Positions 17,472 through 26,327 of a DNA stretch of 64,000 nt are shown here, one piece after another. Each line of letters opens with the position of its first letter. Position 1 is the stretch's first letter. This stretch comes from Hydrogenophaga sp. PBL-H3 (GTDB lineage: Bacteria; Pseudomonadota; Gammaproteobacteria; Burkholderiales; Burkholderiaceae_C). Both the position numbers and the translations under genes were made by a program. The notes under the pieces are model-generated. The model searched no databases and had not been told where the DNA came from. It saw only the letters and a program-made list of their open reading frames with translations. The stretch lies in contig NZ_CP044974.1 of the NCBI RefSeq assembly GCF_010104355.1, positions 1-64,000 on the forward strand, written 5' to 3'.

Positions 17472-17881
17472 TGCAAGTGCGCCAGCAGCAGACCAGGCCG
17501 CTGATGCAGCAGTTCCACAGCTGGCTGGCCGGGCATGCGCCCACGCTGCTGCCCAAGTCGCCGCTGGGGCAGGCCTTCGGCTACGCGCTGAGCAACTGGC
17601 AGGCGCTGAACACCTTCGTGGAGCACGGCATCCTGGAGGCGGACAACAACTGGAGCGAGCGAGCGCTGAAGCCGGTGGTGCTGTCCAGGAAGAACTGGCT
17701 GTTCGCCGGCTCCGAGCGCGGTGGGCAGGCTGCGGCCGTGGCCTTCAGCCTGATCGAGACGGCCAAGCTCAACGGGGTGGAGCCGTACGCCTACCTGCGT
17801 GACGTGCTGGAGAGGATCAACGGCCATCGCCAGGACCGGCTGCACGAGTTGCTGCCCATGCATTGGAAGCCGGCAGCATGA
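17472..17881 (+). pseudogene. IS66 transposase tnpC, 3' fragment
   Basis: The last ~135 residues of an IS66 TnpC: SNWQALNTFVEHG, the conserved ADNNWSERALKPVVLSRKNWLFAGSE block, and LNGVEPYAYLRDVLERI. The N-terminal three quarters, with the rest of the DDE centre, are missing because IS1071 copy 1 cuts in. It is non-functional. Confidence 0.9.
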
Positions 17882-18405
17882 GCGAGCGGGCACCGCCGAT
17901 GCAGGACGTGGCGCTGATCGAGTCTCTGGGCCGCGCCACGAGCCTGCAGCTGTACCAGCTGGCGGCGGTGGTCGAGAGGCTGCTGACGGACCCGCGGCGC
18001 ATCGTGGCTATCCGCCGGGACCTGCACCTGGGGCAGGTGGTGCGCTTCTACGACGATCGCCACGACAAGATGCGGCTGGGACGGGTCATCGAGATGCGCG
18101 ACACGCAGGTGACCCTGGAGGGCACCGAGGTGCGAGGGCAGTGGAGGCTGCCCTACGCGGCGATCGAGCCGCCCATGCCGGGTGACAGGCCGCAGACGGC
18201 CGCCGCGGCGACAGAGCCAAGCCCACCGCGACCCACGCGGGCGGACTTCCACCGCGGCCAGAAGATCTCCTTCACGGATCGCCACCTGCAGGTCCATGTG
18301 GGTGTGATCACGCGCTGCAATCCCAAGACGGCCACCGTCTCCACCGGCGACGGCAACTCCTGGAGCGTGCCCTACGGCGCCCTCAGGCACGTACTGGACG
18401 TCTGA
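17878..18405 (+). CDS. IS66-associated passenger protein, unknown function
   Basis: A 175-residue protein (MSERAPPMQD...) that starts inside the tnpC stop (ATGA overlap) and lies inside the IS66 remnant. It shows two similar segments, LHLGQVVRFYDDRHDKMRLGRVIEM (about 55-80) and FHRGQKISFTDRHLQVHVGVITRC (about 125-150), each like a small beta-barrel repeat with a basic character. It may bind nucleic acid. Some IS66 elements carry such an accessory gene; its function is not known. Confidence 0.6.
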   Translation: MSERAPPMQDVALIESLGRATSLQLYQLAAVVERLLTDPRRIVAIRRDLHLGQVVRFYDDRHDKMRLGRVIEMRDTQVTLEGTEVRGQWRLPYAAIEPPMPGDRPQTAAAATEPSPPRPTRADFHRGQKISFTDRHLQVHVGVITRCNPKTATVSTGDGNSWSVPYGALRHVLDV

Positions 18406-18454
18406 GGGCGGAAAGCGACGAGCCCGTCAAGCACGGGGATGCTCGGACACTTAC

Positions 18455-18759
18455 CGAGTTCCTGCAGATAACGCCGCAAGGTCAACAGCGAGCGCATCCA
18501 TCTCTCCGAGGATTGCGCGCGCGCGTGAGAGCACTGTTCGACCCGCTGCGGTGAACTCCGCCGAATGCGCTGACCGCCTGAGTAACTGTGTCCCCAGGCT
18601 TTGCTCAAGCTCAGTGACGCGGCGGCTAACCGCTGAGGGCACTAGATTCACCTGCCGTGCCGCGCGGGATAGACTGCCGTGCTCTTCTATCGCGAGGAGT
18701 ACTCGAAGATTCTGCGGGTTGAGGTGAGCGCGGGCGCTTGTCGGTAAGTGCCTCGTCAT
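18455..18759 (-). pseudogene. LysR-type regulator, N-terminal fragment
   Basis: The first ~101 residues of a LysR regulator: the helix-turn-helix is clear (LRVLLAIEEHGSLSRAARQV, then PSAVSRRVTELE and a wing LGTQLLRRS). It is truncated where the IS66 end begins, the stop TAA being supplied by that end. The ligand-binding domain is lost. It is not the ccdR fragment at 25,707 and its target is unknown. Confidence 0.85.
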
Positions 18760-18960
18760 ACGGGCGTTTGCCTCACCAAAAATATCGAGTTTGCACTCTC
18801 TATGTGGTTGGAAGCATAAGGTACAAAACAGTTCCTGAAAGTCGCCAAGCTACGAGCGTCATCATGTCGCAGTGTGGCCCCCTCACAAATTGCGATCTAT
18901 CCTTCTACTTGCAGATAAGAATGTGAGCGAACCGCCGCGAATTTCTTATCCCGCCGACTT

Positions 18961-19092
18961 CTGCCTCTGCCTCTGCCTCTGCCTCTGCCTCTGCCTCTGC
19001 CTCTGCCTCTGCCTCTGCCTGTGCCTCTGCCTTCTGACTTCGCCTCTGCGTTTACCTGTCGTCTGCTGCCTGCTGCCTGCTGCCTGCTGCCT
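18961..19092. repeat. (CTGCCT)n hexamer array and TGCTGCC heptamers
   Basis: About eleven CTGCCT units run from 18961 to about 19032 with one G variant, followed at about 19064-19092 by four CTGCTGC-type heptamers. The stretch from 18760 to 19210 is otherwise free of genes. It separates the LysR remnant from the 3' end of the ccd operon. Confidence 0.9.
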
Positions 19093-19210
19093 AGGCTCAG
19101 GGAAGCCCGCAAGGCGGGTCAGAACAATGTCGAAGGAACCACATGGTGGTACTTCAGCGCAAAGAGCTAGTTTACCTCTGGCCGCGGACCTAAGCGCGCG
19201 TCCACCATTC

Positions 19211-19909
19211 TTAGCTTACGTTAGCCTTGAGAAAGCTGACCGTGGACTCGAACGATTTCGTCGCTGCGTCAGGTGCATACCCGAATGAGCGAATCGAATT
19301 GAAGAATCCGTGACCGGCACCTGCATATACAAGTGTTTCCTGCTGGCCAGGCTTGTTCAAGGCCTTCTCTAGGATTTCCTGAACCGCCGGCGGGATATGA
19401 GCATCTTGGTCACCTACATGCACCTGAGTGGGACACTTCAATGAAAAGAGCGACTCCTGATAGTCTTGGACGCGAACTGGGTAGAAGGAAATACAGGCAT
19501 CGATACCGCCGTTCGCAGCCATGTTAAGCGCAAACTTCCCGCCAAGGCAGAAACCGAGGACACTCACCCGACCATTGCAGCTCGGGTGCGCTCTCAAAGC
19601 GTCCACTGCCGCATAGCAGTCAGCGACACCAAGGGTTTCGTCCATCGATTCCCACAAACCGATTGCCTTTGTACGCTCCGCATCGGAATACCCGAGCTCA
19701 ATGCGAGGGGAGATCTGGTTGAACACGTCCGGAACGAGCACGGCGAAGCCAGCGTCAGCAAATTGCTCGGCCGCCAAGCGCATCGCATTGTTTGCTCCGA
19801 AAATTTCGGGCAGCAAAACGATTCCTGGCTGCGGTGAGTCTGCCCTCGACGTGAAGTACCCGTCAAAATCGCCGTGCGCAGAAGGAATTCTGAAGTTAAA
19901 GCTATCCAT
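19211..19909 (-). CDS. ccdE: dienelactone hydrolase
   Basis: A 232-residue alpha/beta hydrolase. The catalytic Cys lies in LGFCLGGKF (about C121), Asp in VGDQDAH (about 169), and His in GAGHGFFN (about H200), the C-D-H triad of dienelactone hydrolases. It opens chlorinated or plain dienelactone to maleylacetate. The ATG at 19909 overlaps the cycloisomerase stop by 8 bases, so the two are translationally coupled. It is the last gene of the ccd operon. Placement in a dioxygenase-reductase-cycloisomerase cluster supports the assignment. Confidence 0.9.
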   Translation of the reverse strand: MDSFNFRIPSAHGDFDGYFTSRADSPQPGIVLLPEIFGANNAMRLAAEQFADAGFAVLVPDVFNQISPRIELGYSDAERTKAIGLWESMDETLGVADCYAAVDALRAHPSCNGRVSVLGFCLGGKFALNMAANGGIDACISFYPVRVQDYQESLFSLKCPTQVHVGDQDAHIPPAVQEILEKALNKPGQQETLVYAGAGHGFFNSIRSFGYAPDAATKSFESTVSFLKANVS

Positions 19910-21089
19910 TTTTTCGTGCGTAGAAGTTGATTTTCTCATGGTCAAGCTGGACCCCGAGCCCGATTCCGTCCGGAACGACCACTTCGTAGTCCCGATAGAC
20001 CGTAGGTGCAGTCGTAAGGTCATCGGCTAACAGCAGCGGACCAATCAGCTCGCATCCCCACGCGAGCTCCGGCAGCGCGCTGAATAGCTGAAGGCCCGCG
20101 GCTGTCCCGATGGAACTCTCTAGCGCCATGCCACCGTAAATCGGAATCCCGGCAGCCTCAGCCACACCCGCGGCCTTGTACGCTCGACGGATGCCACCAC
20201 CCTTGGCGATTTTTACGCCATACACGTCAGTCGAACAGGCCTTGAAGGAGGCGTATGCATCATGGCTGTCCCAAAGACCTTCATCGGCAGCAATGGGAAT
20301 ATCCAGGCGCGCTGCGACCCGCGCCATACCTTCATGGTTCCACCGCGGAAGTGGTTGCTCGATCAACCCAAAACCCGCCCTCTGCAATCTGGGCAGCAGG
20401 CGCATGCAAGTCGGTTCGTCCCAAGCTTGATTGAGGTCTACCGTGAACACGGCGGCGGCGTCGATCTTCCATACAGCTTCGGCCGTTTGAATCGCGCGGG
20501 CCGTCTCCTCCAAAGGATCCCCCATTCCGATCTTAAGCTTGAAGGTTCGATGCTTTTTCGCCTCGAGTTGCCGCTCCGCGTCTGCAACGTCGTATGAGAG
20601 ATCACCGGACGCTAAAGCCCACAGTACAGGAATCGAAGATCGTGCCCGTCCACCGTAAAGCGCGCTGACCGGTACACCGTACAACTTGCTCACAGCGTCA
20701 TGCACGGCGACATCGACCGCCGCTTTGGCAAAGTTGTTTCTGGCTGACGCACGGTCCATCGCTTTGAGAATTAACTCGTGAGAAAAGACATTGACGCCCC
20801 GCACGGCCGGCGCTAGGTATCTATCTATGATCTCCTTGATGGTCTCGCTGCATTCACCACCCCAGAAAGCAGTGCCGGCGGGGGTTCCGCCCTCGCCATA
20901 GCCGACGGCACCACTACTGGTTCTCAGAGTAACCATTACGAGCGACTGTGTCCCGTGCGTTCCACTGGAGTGGTTGTGAACTTTCTTCAGTGGCAGATCG
21001 ACGATTTGAGTTTCAATCGACTCGATGGTGTCGGTCGGCGCTCCACCGGTTTGTGCACCTAAGGTTTGTTGGCTGGACATGTTATGCAT
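19902..21089 (-). CDS. ccdD: chloromuconate cycloisomerase
   Basis: An enolase-superfamily muconate cycloisomerase of about 395 residues. The catalytic Lys pair is in FKLKIGMG, metal ligands are in VDLNQAW, LIEQPL and AADEGLWD, and the second-side Lys is in VKIAKGGGI. It converts chloro-cis,cis-muconate to dienelactone with loss of chloride. The start is uncertain: ATG at 21089 overlaps the reductase stop, and ATG at 21080 (MSSQQTLG) is 9 bases further in; neither has a strong ribosome site. Chloro specificity is inferred from the gene cluster. Confidence 0.88.
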   Translation of the reverse strand: MHNMSSQQTLGAQTGGAPTDTIESIETQIVDLPLKKVHNHSSGTHGTQSLVMVTLRTSSGAVGYGEGGTPAGTAFWGGECSETIKEIIDRYLAPAVRGVNVFSHELILKAMDRASARNNFAKAAVDVAVHDAVSKLYGVPVSALYGGRARSSIPVLWALASGDLSYDVADAERQLEAKKHRTFKLKIGMGDPLEETARAIQTAEAVWKIDAAAVFTVDLNQAWDEPTCMRLLPRLQRAGFGLIEQPLPRWNHEGMARVAARLDIPIAADEGLWDSHDAYASFKACSTDVYGVKIAKGGGIRRAYKAAGVAEAAGIPIYGGMALESSIGTAAGLQLFSALPELAWGCELIGPLLLADDLTTAPTVYRDYEVVVPDGIGLGVQLDHEKINFYARKNG

Positions 21090-22161
21090 GCGGAGAATTT
21101 GATTGATCCGGACGCACACCGCCCCATGCGTTCCTGAGCAGCTTTTCGATGGCGCCAGCACTGAGCGGCACTGGGTTCGCATATGGCTTGCTCATTACGG
21201 CCTGAACAACAACAGGAATGTCCGATTCAGCCATGCCGAGGTCCTTCAAAGCGACTGTGGCGCCGCTGCTCTTGGTCATGTCGTACAGCTTGGCCGGCAC
21301 GTCGCCGCCTCCAAGTGCACGCTCCATAATCTTGAGTGCGTCTGTCACGGCAGGCGTGTTGTAAGCGAGAGCATGCGGGAGTACCACCGCGTGTGTCTCG
21401 GCATGAGGAAGATTTAAAGTTCCCCCTAACGTATGACAAAGCTTGTGGTGCAGTCCCATGGAGGTGGACGCCAGACAAATCCCGCACAGCCATGATCCAT
21501 ACAGCGCGCTCGCACGAGCGTCCAGATCGGCTGGATCTGACTTGATGCGCGGAAGACTGTCGTATAGGGCAGTAATTCCCTCTGACGCCATCAACGATAC
21601 AATCGGATTGCAATCCTGCGCATAAAGCGCCTCAGCGGCGTGGGCTAAAGCATTTAAGCCGCTCGCAACAGACATTAAGGGCGGAAGAGTGAGCGTCAGC
21701 TCAACGTCGTAGACAACGGTTTCCGGCAGCACTCTAAGTGTCCGCTGCGTCGTCTTTACTCCGTTTTCGGTTTGCCCCAGTATTGGTGTCATCTCCGAGC
21801 CGGCGTAAGTCGTCGGCACCACGAGCTGAGGTAGATCGGTGTGCAGTGCAATTGCCTTAGATAGACCGATGGACGACCCACCACCAATGGCCACCACCCC
21901 GTCTATAGCTTGCTCTTGCACAAGCTCCAGAACACGGGCCGTAACATCAGTGGGTGTGTGCATGGCAGCGCCCGAAAAGGTCGCCGCGTGCAAATCACCA
22001 AGGCGAGCCTTCACGCGGTCGGCATCCGCAGTCTGCTGTGAGGTGGAGACAACCAGAACTCGCCGGCAGCCAAGGGCCTCGACCTCCCGCTTCAATGCGG
22101 ATATCGTCCCACGGCCGAAGACTACCCGGCTGGCTAGGCCCTGATATGTGAAGTCAGGCAT
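21082..22161 (-). CDS. ccdF: maleylacetate reductase
   Basis: A 359-residue iron-containing-alcohol-dehydrogenase-type protein. The NAD(P)-binding GGGSSIG follows VVAIG, and conserved metal-site regions are LNALAHAAEALY and GLHHKLCHTLGG. It reduces maleylacetate to 3-oxoadipate, the last specific step of the modified ortho pathway, and can release chloride from 2-chloromaleylacetate. Its stop overlaps the possible cycloisomerase start. The preceding YCII gene ends only 9 bases away. Confidence 0.92.
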   Translation of the reverse strand: MPDFTYQGLASRVVFGRGTISALKREVEALGCRRVLVVSTSQQTADADRVKARLGDLHAATFSGAAMHTPTDVTARVLELVQEQAIDGVVAIGGGSSIGLSKAIALHTDLPQLVVPTTYAGSEMTPILGQTENGVKTTQRTLRVLPETVVYDVELTLTLPPLMSVASGLNALAHAAEALYAQDCNPIVSLMASEGITALYDSLPRIKSDPADLDARASALYGSWLCGICLASTSMGLHHKLCHTLGGTLNLPHAETHAVVLPHALAYNTPAVTDALKIMERALGGGDVPAKLYDMTKSSGATVALKDLGMAESDIPVVVQAVMSKPYANPVPLSAGAIEKLLRNAWGGVRPDQSNSPHA

Positions 22162-22170
22162 CGCAGGGGC

Positions 22171-22506
22171 TCAAGCAACTGAGTCGGCGTAGAGCGGACT
22201 GTCATCGGTGGGAATATTGAACTTCCCGTCGAACACCGCTCGAATCCAAGGCTGAATGAACACCACAGCTCGCAAACCTGCTTTGGTGAACGGGTCGTCA
22301 TCTACGAACTTCCGGGCTTCAGCCATATCAGCCACTTTCACCACGTAACTGCCTCCTTTAACAGATTTCCCGTCATCGGTGAATGTGGCCCCTGCAGCAA
22401 GCACCTTTGCAGCATTCACTTCCATATACTTGCGGTGCTCGGATACGACAGCTTGCCTCTTAGAGGCGGTACCTGGGAGATCCTGAAAGAAGATTGCGAC
22501 GTACAT
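22171..22506 (-). CDS. YCII-domain protein, possible dehalogenase
   Basis: A 111-residue YCII/YciI-like ferredoxin-fold protein: MYVAIFFQD, REHRKYMEV-like SEHRKYMEVNAAKVLAAG, GSYVVKVADMAEARKFVDDDPFTKAGLR. The ATG at 22506 has GGAG 8 bases upstream. The family includes TftG, the chlorohydroxyquinol dehydrochlorinase of 2,4,5-T degradation, and muconolactone-isomerase-like enzymes. Lying directly upstream of ccdF, it could remove chloride from a pathway intermediate. The exact reaction is not established. Confidence 0.75.
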   Translation of the reverse strand: MYVAIFFQDLPGTASKRQAVVSEHRKYMEVNAAKVLAAGATFTDDGKSVKGGSYVVKVADMAEARKFVDDDPFTKAGLRAVVFIQPWIRAVFDGKFNIPTDDSPLYADSVA

Positions 22507-22519
22507 ATTTTCTCCAGTG

Positions 22520-23068
22520 TTAATTCGATGAGACATCGGCCGGCGGCCGCGTTTCGGGATCGGCATCGGCATTGGCAAGATCTGGGATGGAACTTGCCAA
22601 AAGCTTGAGCAGCGCTCGAAGCGAGCCCATCTCCACCACGCCCATCCGCTCAGCCCATTCGTTCTCGATGCGTTTACCAATGTCTGTTGCGATGCGCATC
22701 ATTTCGATACCTTTGGGAGACATCTGTACGATGTTCACTCTCCGGTCGGACGGATCCTTGCGAATCTCCAAGTATCCGAGGGACACCAATGAGTCGACCA
22801 AATAACCCATACTCTGTTTTGCCATCCCAGCGCGTCTGGCCAAATCCGACACAGAGGCGCCCACCAACGGCAAGTGCCTAAATACAGCGCCATGAGCTTC
22901 CCGTATTTCTGGGTATCCCGACGTCGCGAGCGCCTTATAGACCCGTGATGCCTGAGCCTCGAAGGGGATTCGCAGCAGAGAGCTGAGAGTTCCCGTCAGA
23001 GAGCCCATCGTTGCATTAGGATCCGGGGCCCATGCGAGGCCGTCTTCAGTTGAGGGTGATGGTTTCAT
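22520..23068 (-). CDS. MarR-family transcriptional regulator
   Basis: A 182-residue MarR regulator. The winged helix is visible as LVGASVSDLARRAGMAKQSMGYLVDSLVSLGYLEIRKDPSDRRVNIVQMSPKG. Such repressors usually respond to aromatic ligands. It sits within the ccd operon between the binding-protein and YCII genes, separated by 13 bp from the latter, so it may regulate this part of the operon, especially as ccdR is truncated. Its own operator is not identified. Confidence 0.88.
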   Translation of the reverse strand: MKPSPSTEDGLAWAPDPNATMGSLTGTLSSLLRIPFEAQASRVYKALATSGYPEIREAHGAVFRHLPLVGASVSDLARRAGMAKQSMGYLVDSLVSLGYLEIRKDPSDRRVNIVQMSPKGIEMMRIATDIGKRIENEWAERMGVVEMGSLRALLKLLASSIPDLANADADPETRPPADVSSN

Positions 23069-23126
23069 AGGTTCTTGCCTTCATCGCGACGCTCTCTTTA
23101 CGGACCCAAGGCGAGCAGGAGCCGGG

Positions 23127-24107
23127 CTATTCCGCCCTCGCACCTGACCTGCGGACAGCCTCGCCCCACTTGATGCGCTCGCTCTCCATATAAGAGGAGA
23201 ACTCGTCTGAACCGAGCCAAGTGATCTCGTTACCACTGGTGCGCGCGAAGGTCTCGAATTTTGCTGAGCGGATCGTGCTTTGCAGGTGAGCCTCCAGTAC
23301 GCGAACAATCTCGTCCGGCGTGCGCCGTGGAACCACGTAGCCATACCAGGCTACGGCACTGAAGTGCCTTAGACCGGACTCGCTAACTGTCGGAATGTCC
23401 GGTGCAATGCCGAGCCTCTTAGCGGAAGTAACAGCGAGAGCCTTGAGCTTGCCGCTGCGAACCAACGGCAACGTTGCGGTGGGCGTCACGAACGCCAGCT
23501 GGACGTGTTCGCCGACAGCTAGGGAGAGCGGGTCGCCCGCTGCAACATGAAGAAGATCAACGCCTGCGCGCGCGTTCAGCATGGCGCCAGCCAGATGCCC
23601 AGTACTCCCGACCGCATACGTTGCGAAGGTAAGTTTCCGGGGATTTGCTCTCGCGTAGGAAAGCATGCCGGGAAAATCGCTGAAGGGCATGTGATTTCCA
23701 GCCACGATGACGTTCGCAGCGGACGCCACCATGCCGACCGCGCGAAACGCCTTGTCCGGCTCGAGTGAAGAACTCGCATACAGCGTTGGATTGATTGCCA
23801 CGTTCGGCGTAGCCGCCATCAGCAATGTGTAGCCATCGTGTGGGCTACGAGAGGCCAGCTCAGTGCCCACCGTTCCGCCTGCTCCCGGCCTGTTCTCCAC
23901 GAGAACAGGCTGCTTCAGACGCTCGGCAAGTCCCTCTGCGATTAAACGAGTGAGTGAGTCGCTCGCCGTACCTGCAGCAAAGGGCACAACGATACGGACT
24001 GGCTTCGTTGGGTAAGCATTCTGCTGCGCAAAAGTGCCGACGCTCACCAAACCGGCGCCAGTGCCCAGCAGCAATTTACGTCTGCGGATAGAAGTAGGAC
24101 CAGTCAT
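23127..24107 (-). CDS. tripartite tricarboxylate transporter (Bug) binding protein
   Basis: A 326-residue periplasmic Bug/TctC-type binding protein. It has a twin-arginine-like signal (SIRRRKLLLGTGAG), then the family pattern YPTKPVRIVVPFAAG, VENRPGAGG and LMAATPNVAINP. Bug proteins are abundant in Burkholderiales and bind carboxylates or aromatic acids; membrane TctA/B partners are not nearby. It is within the ccd operon, so it may bind a chloroaromatic substrate or intermediate. Confidence 0.9.
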   Translation of the reverse strand: MTGPTSIRRRKLLLGTGAGLVSVGTFAQQNAYPTKPVRIVVPFAAGTASDSLTRLIAEGLAERLKQPVLVENRPGAGGTVGTELASRSPHDGYTLLMAATPNVAINPTLYASSSLEPDKAFRAVGMVASAANVIVAGNHMPFSDFPGMLSYARANPRKLTFATYAVGSTGHLAGAMLNARAGVDLLHVAAGDPLSLAVGEHVQLAFVTPTATLPLVRSGKLKALAVTSAKRLGIAPDIPTVSESGLRHFSAVAWYGYVVPRRTPDEIVRVLEAHLQSTIRSAKFETFARTSGNEITWLGSDEFSSYMESERIKWGEAVRRSGARAE

Positions 24108-24457
24108 ATTTCATCAAGCCTCACACTAAACGCCCGCAGAGACCTTTTCGCCCTAGCGAAGCGCTTCGCAGACAGATACTCGTGCGGGTACTCACAGCTC
24201 TCTTTCATGCCGCCAGTCAAGACCTGACGCTGCGGAAGCGAGACCACCGAAGGCAGCTGCATGTCCTATCGTGATCCGCAGGCCAGTCGATTGCTCATTT
24301 CCGCGCGCCCGCCGAGAAAACGACTCAATGGCGGCCCAGCAAAGGGAGCTCCATTCCGTCGCGAAGGTGCGACGGGACGATGGTGCGAAATGCACCCGCG
24401 ACCCCAATTACCGTTTCGCGCCCATCACCACTTTGGACCACTGGTGATGCCGACCGA
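24108..24457. other. gap within the ccd gene cluster
   Basis: 350 bp between ccdC and the Bug gene. Short open frames exist but show no family pattern or ribosome site. It could hold a second promoter for the downstream genes; none is obvious. Confidence 0.4.
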
Positions 24458-25204
24458 CTACGCCGGATCGAGCTTGAAGTCCTTGCGCAGAACCTTGGCG
24501 CCGTTGGCATCTTCAAGGTTGTGAATCAGCGCCGGACGAACACCTTCTACGCAGTCGCTATCGACCCACTTTCCGCCCGTGAAGTACGATTGCGTGGTGT
24601 GCTCCAGAAAACCGGGAGCACGAATCTTGAAGTGCACGTGAGCCGGCCTCCAAGGATGCCGCCCCATCATCTCGAGCAGCTTGCCGCTCGGCCCGTGATG
24701 CGGAATCGGATACGGCGCAGGAACACGGGTGCGAATCCGGTACTCACCGTCTGCACCAATGATCTTCTTACCCCGGTAGGAGTCTTGGGGAAGTTCAGGA
24801 TCGAAACCGCTGTAATGTCCGTGATTGTCCGAGTGCCACACGAACATTTCCGCGCCCTTAATAGGCTTGCCCGCCAGGTCCGTCACCCGCCCTTCGAGTA
24901 CCAAAGGCTCGCTGCCATCGTCGAGAGTCTTAATTTCGTCGTTGATGACCGGTACGTTCTCCAGGAAGTACGGTCCCTCGACGTTCGTAGTGGAGCCCTT
25001 GCGGTGCTTCATTTCATTGTCAGTGATGGTGGCGTTGAACCACAGATCACAAACCAGAGGGATCTCGTACTCTGGCGCCTTCGCGTACTGCATCAAGAAG
25101 CCCACGCCTGCGCGGTATTCCTCGAAAGTGACGTCGTGACGGGACAGGACCTCACGCACCGCTTTCACGATGTCGTAGACCACGGTTTCGACGCGGTTTG
25201 CCAT
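24458..25204 (-). CDS. ccdC: chlorocatechol 1,2-dioxygenase
   Basis: A 248-residue intradiol ring-cleavage dioxygenase with an N-terminal helical dimerisation domain (about 1-75) and a catalytic beta-sandwich. The non-haem Fe(III) ligands appear as Tyr131 (NHGHYSG), Tyr165 (PAPYPIP) and His189/His191 (RPAHVHF). It converts (chloro)catechol to (chloro)-cis,cis-muconate. The length fits chlorocatechol rather than hydroxyquinol dioxygenases. It is divergent from the ccdR remnant across a 502-bp control region. GGAG lies upstream of its ATG. Confidence 0.92.
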   Translation of the reverse strand: MANRVETVVYDIVKAVREVLSRHDVTFEEYRAGVGFLMQYAKAPEYEIPLVCDLWFNATITDNEMKHRKGSTTNVEGPYFLENVPVINDEIKTLDDGSEPLVLEGRVTDLAGKPIKGAEMFVWHSDNHGHYSGFDPELPQDSYRGKKIIGADGEYRIRTRVPAPYPIPHHGPSGKLLEMMGRHPWRPAHVHFKIRAPGFLEHTTQSYFTGGKWVDSDCVEGVRPALIHNLEDANGAKVLRKDFKLDPA

Positions 25205-25274
25205 GGAGCTCTCCTTTGCGTTGCTCTGGTTGAAGGAATGCGGCGGATTATCGACCTAATGTCTGTCTTTCTAG

Positions 25275-25292
25275 CCTAGGGTTGACCCTAGG
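25275..25292. promoter_or_regulatory. CCTAGGGT inverted repeat upstream of ccdC
   Basis: CCTAGGGT-TG-ACCCTAGG is a perfect 8-bp inverted repeat 71 bp upstream of the ccdC ATG. It is a candidate operator for the MarR protein or the ccd promoter. TACC-AAAAA-GGTA at about 25679-25691, nearer ccdR, is a separate repeat. The ccdC-ccdR intergenic gap (25205-25706) holds no gene. Confidence 0.5.
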
Positions 25293-25706
25293 ATTGGTGC
25301 GCGGCTACGTCGGCTCAGTGGGAAAAACGTACTTAGGCCCATTTGTTCGTTGCGTGTAGACCTTGAGTGCCGCCTTGGCGACAGCAGATGTGCGGCGGAT
25401 CTGCCAGCGGCCCGCGTGAAATCGGGCGCGCACCGACATACTCTGTGTCGTTCCCCGCGACGCTGACGGGGTTAATCCGCCATCACAGCGACCTCTCGGG
25501 CACCACTTTTCCAGTCCGGCACGCGATCAATGCGGCGGGTGCATGCAATCCACGCCAGCTGCAGCGTGCGATGCATACCTCCTCCGGCTCCACCGATCCA
25601 CATCCCTGCTCGATCTCGCGACCGTGGAATGTACGGACTGCGCGCCTGTTGATCCAATATCATCTTTGGAATCGTGATTACCAAAAAGGTATCGGTGTAG
25701 GTCTCT

Positions 25707-26327
25707 ATGGAACTCCGTCACCTCCGGTACTTCGTTACCGTCGCGGAAGAGCGCAGCTTTCGCCGTGCATCACAGCGGCTTCACGTGTCTCAACCGCCCC
25801 TATCGCGCATGATCAAGCAGCTCGAAGCGGAAATTGGGGTGGAACTCTTTGATCGCTCTCCGACCGGCGTAGACGTGACTGCGGCAGGTGCGGTGTTCCT
25901 GGAGGAGGCAAGGCGGGCGCTCCACGTAGCGAACGACGCGGTTGAGAAATCCCAGCGCGCGGCACGGGGGGATTTCGGCCACATAGAAGTGGCCTACTAT
26001 GGATCGGTGATCTTTGGCGTGATACCGCGCCTATTGGGCGAGTACCGGCAACTTAAGCCTCGGGTCGCTGTTCGGTTGTCAAGCTTGACGAAGGACCGCC
26101 AAATTCGTGCGCTGCGCGAGGGTTGGTTAGACGTTGGCTTTGCTCGCTACTACAGGTCAGAGCCTGATATTGCGTCTGAAATTGTGTGGCGGGAGCCCAT
26201 CGTCCTTGCCGTGCATGCCGATCACCCACTCACTGGCAACACTAGTGTTGCAATGGCTGAACTGCGCGACGAGCCGTTGATTGTGTTCCCCAGTGCACCT
26301 CGCCCCAGCTTTGCCGACGAGCTGCTA
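25707..26327 (+). pseudogene. ccdR: ccdR, LysR regulator truncated by IS1071
   Basis: About 207 residues of a CatR/TfdR-type LysR regulator: a full helix-turn-helix (MELRHLRYFVTVAEERSFRR then SQPPLSRMIKQLEAEIG) and about half of the inducer-binding domain. Relatives are about 295 residues; the rest is removed by IS1071 copy 2, which adds eight foreign residues (GVSSFSVQ). It may still bind DNA but is unlikely to respond normally to muconate. Confidence 0.9.

Larger units (their letters stand above)
17472..18454 (+). mobile_element. right-end remnant of an IS66-family element
   Basis: The 3' part of an IS66-type element is left after IS1071 copy 1 removed its left half. It contains the end of tnpC and a passenger gene and terminates at GGACACTTAC (18445-18454), which reads GTAAGTGTCC inward, matching IS66-type ends. 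This end lies within a lysR gene, so the IS66 insertion disrupted that gene. It differs from the complete IS66 element inside IS1071 copy 3. Confidence 0.8.

Noticed and set aside
18961-19092. Possible CRISPR array from regular repeats
   Set aside because: The units are contiguous 6-7-bp microsatellites with no unique spacers and no cas genes nearby.
24458-25204. Hydroxyquinol 1,2-dioxygenase instead of chlorocatechol dioxygenase
   Set aside because: At 248 residues it is shorter than hydroxyquinol enzymes, and it sits with a cycloisomerase and a dienelactone hydrolase, which a hydroxyquinol route would not need.
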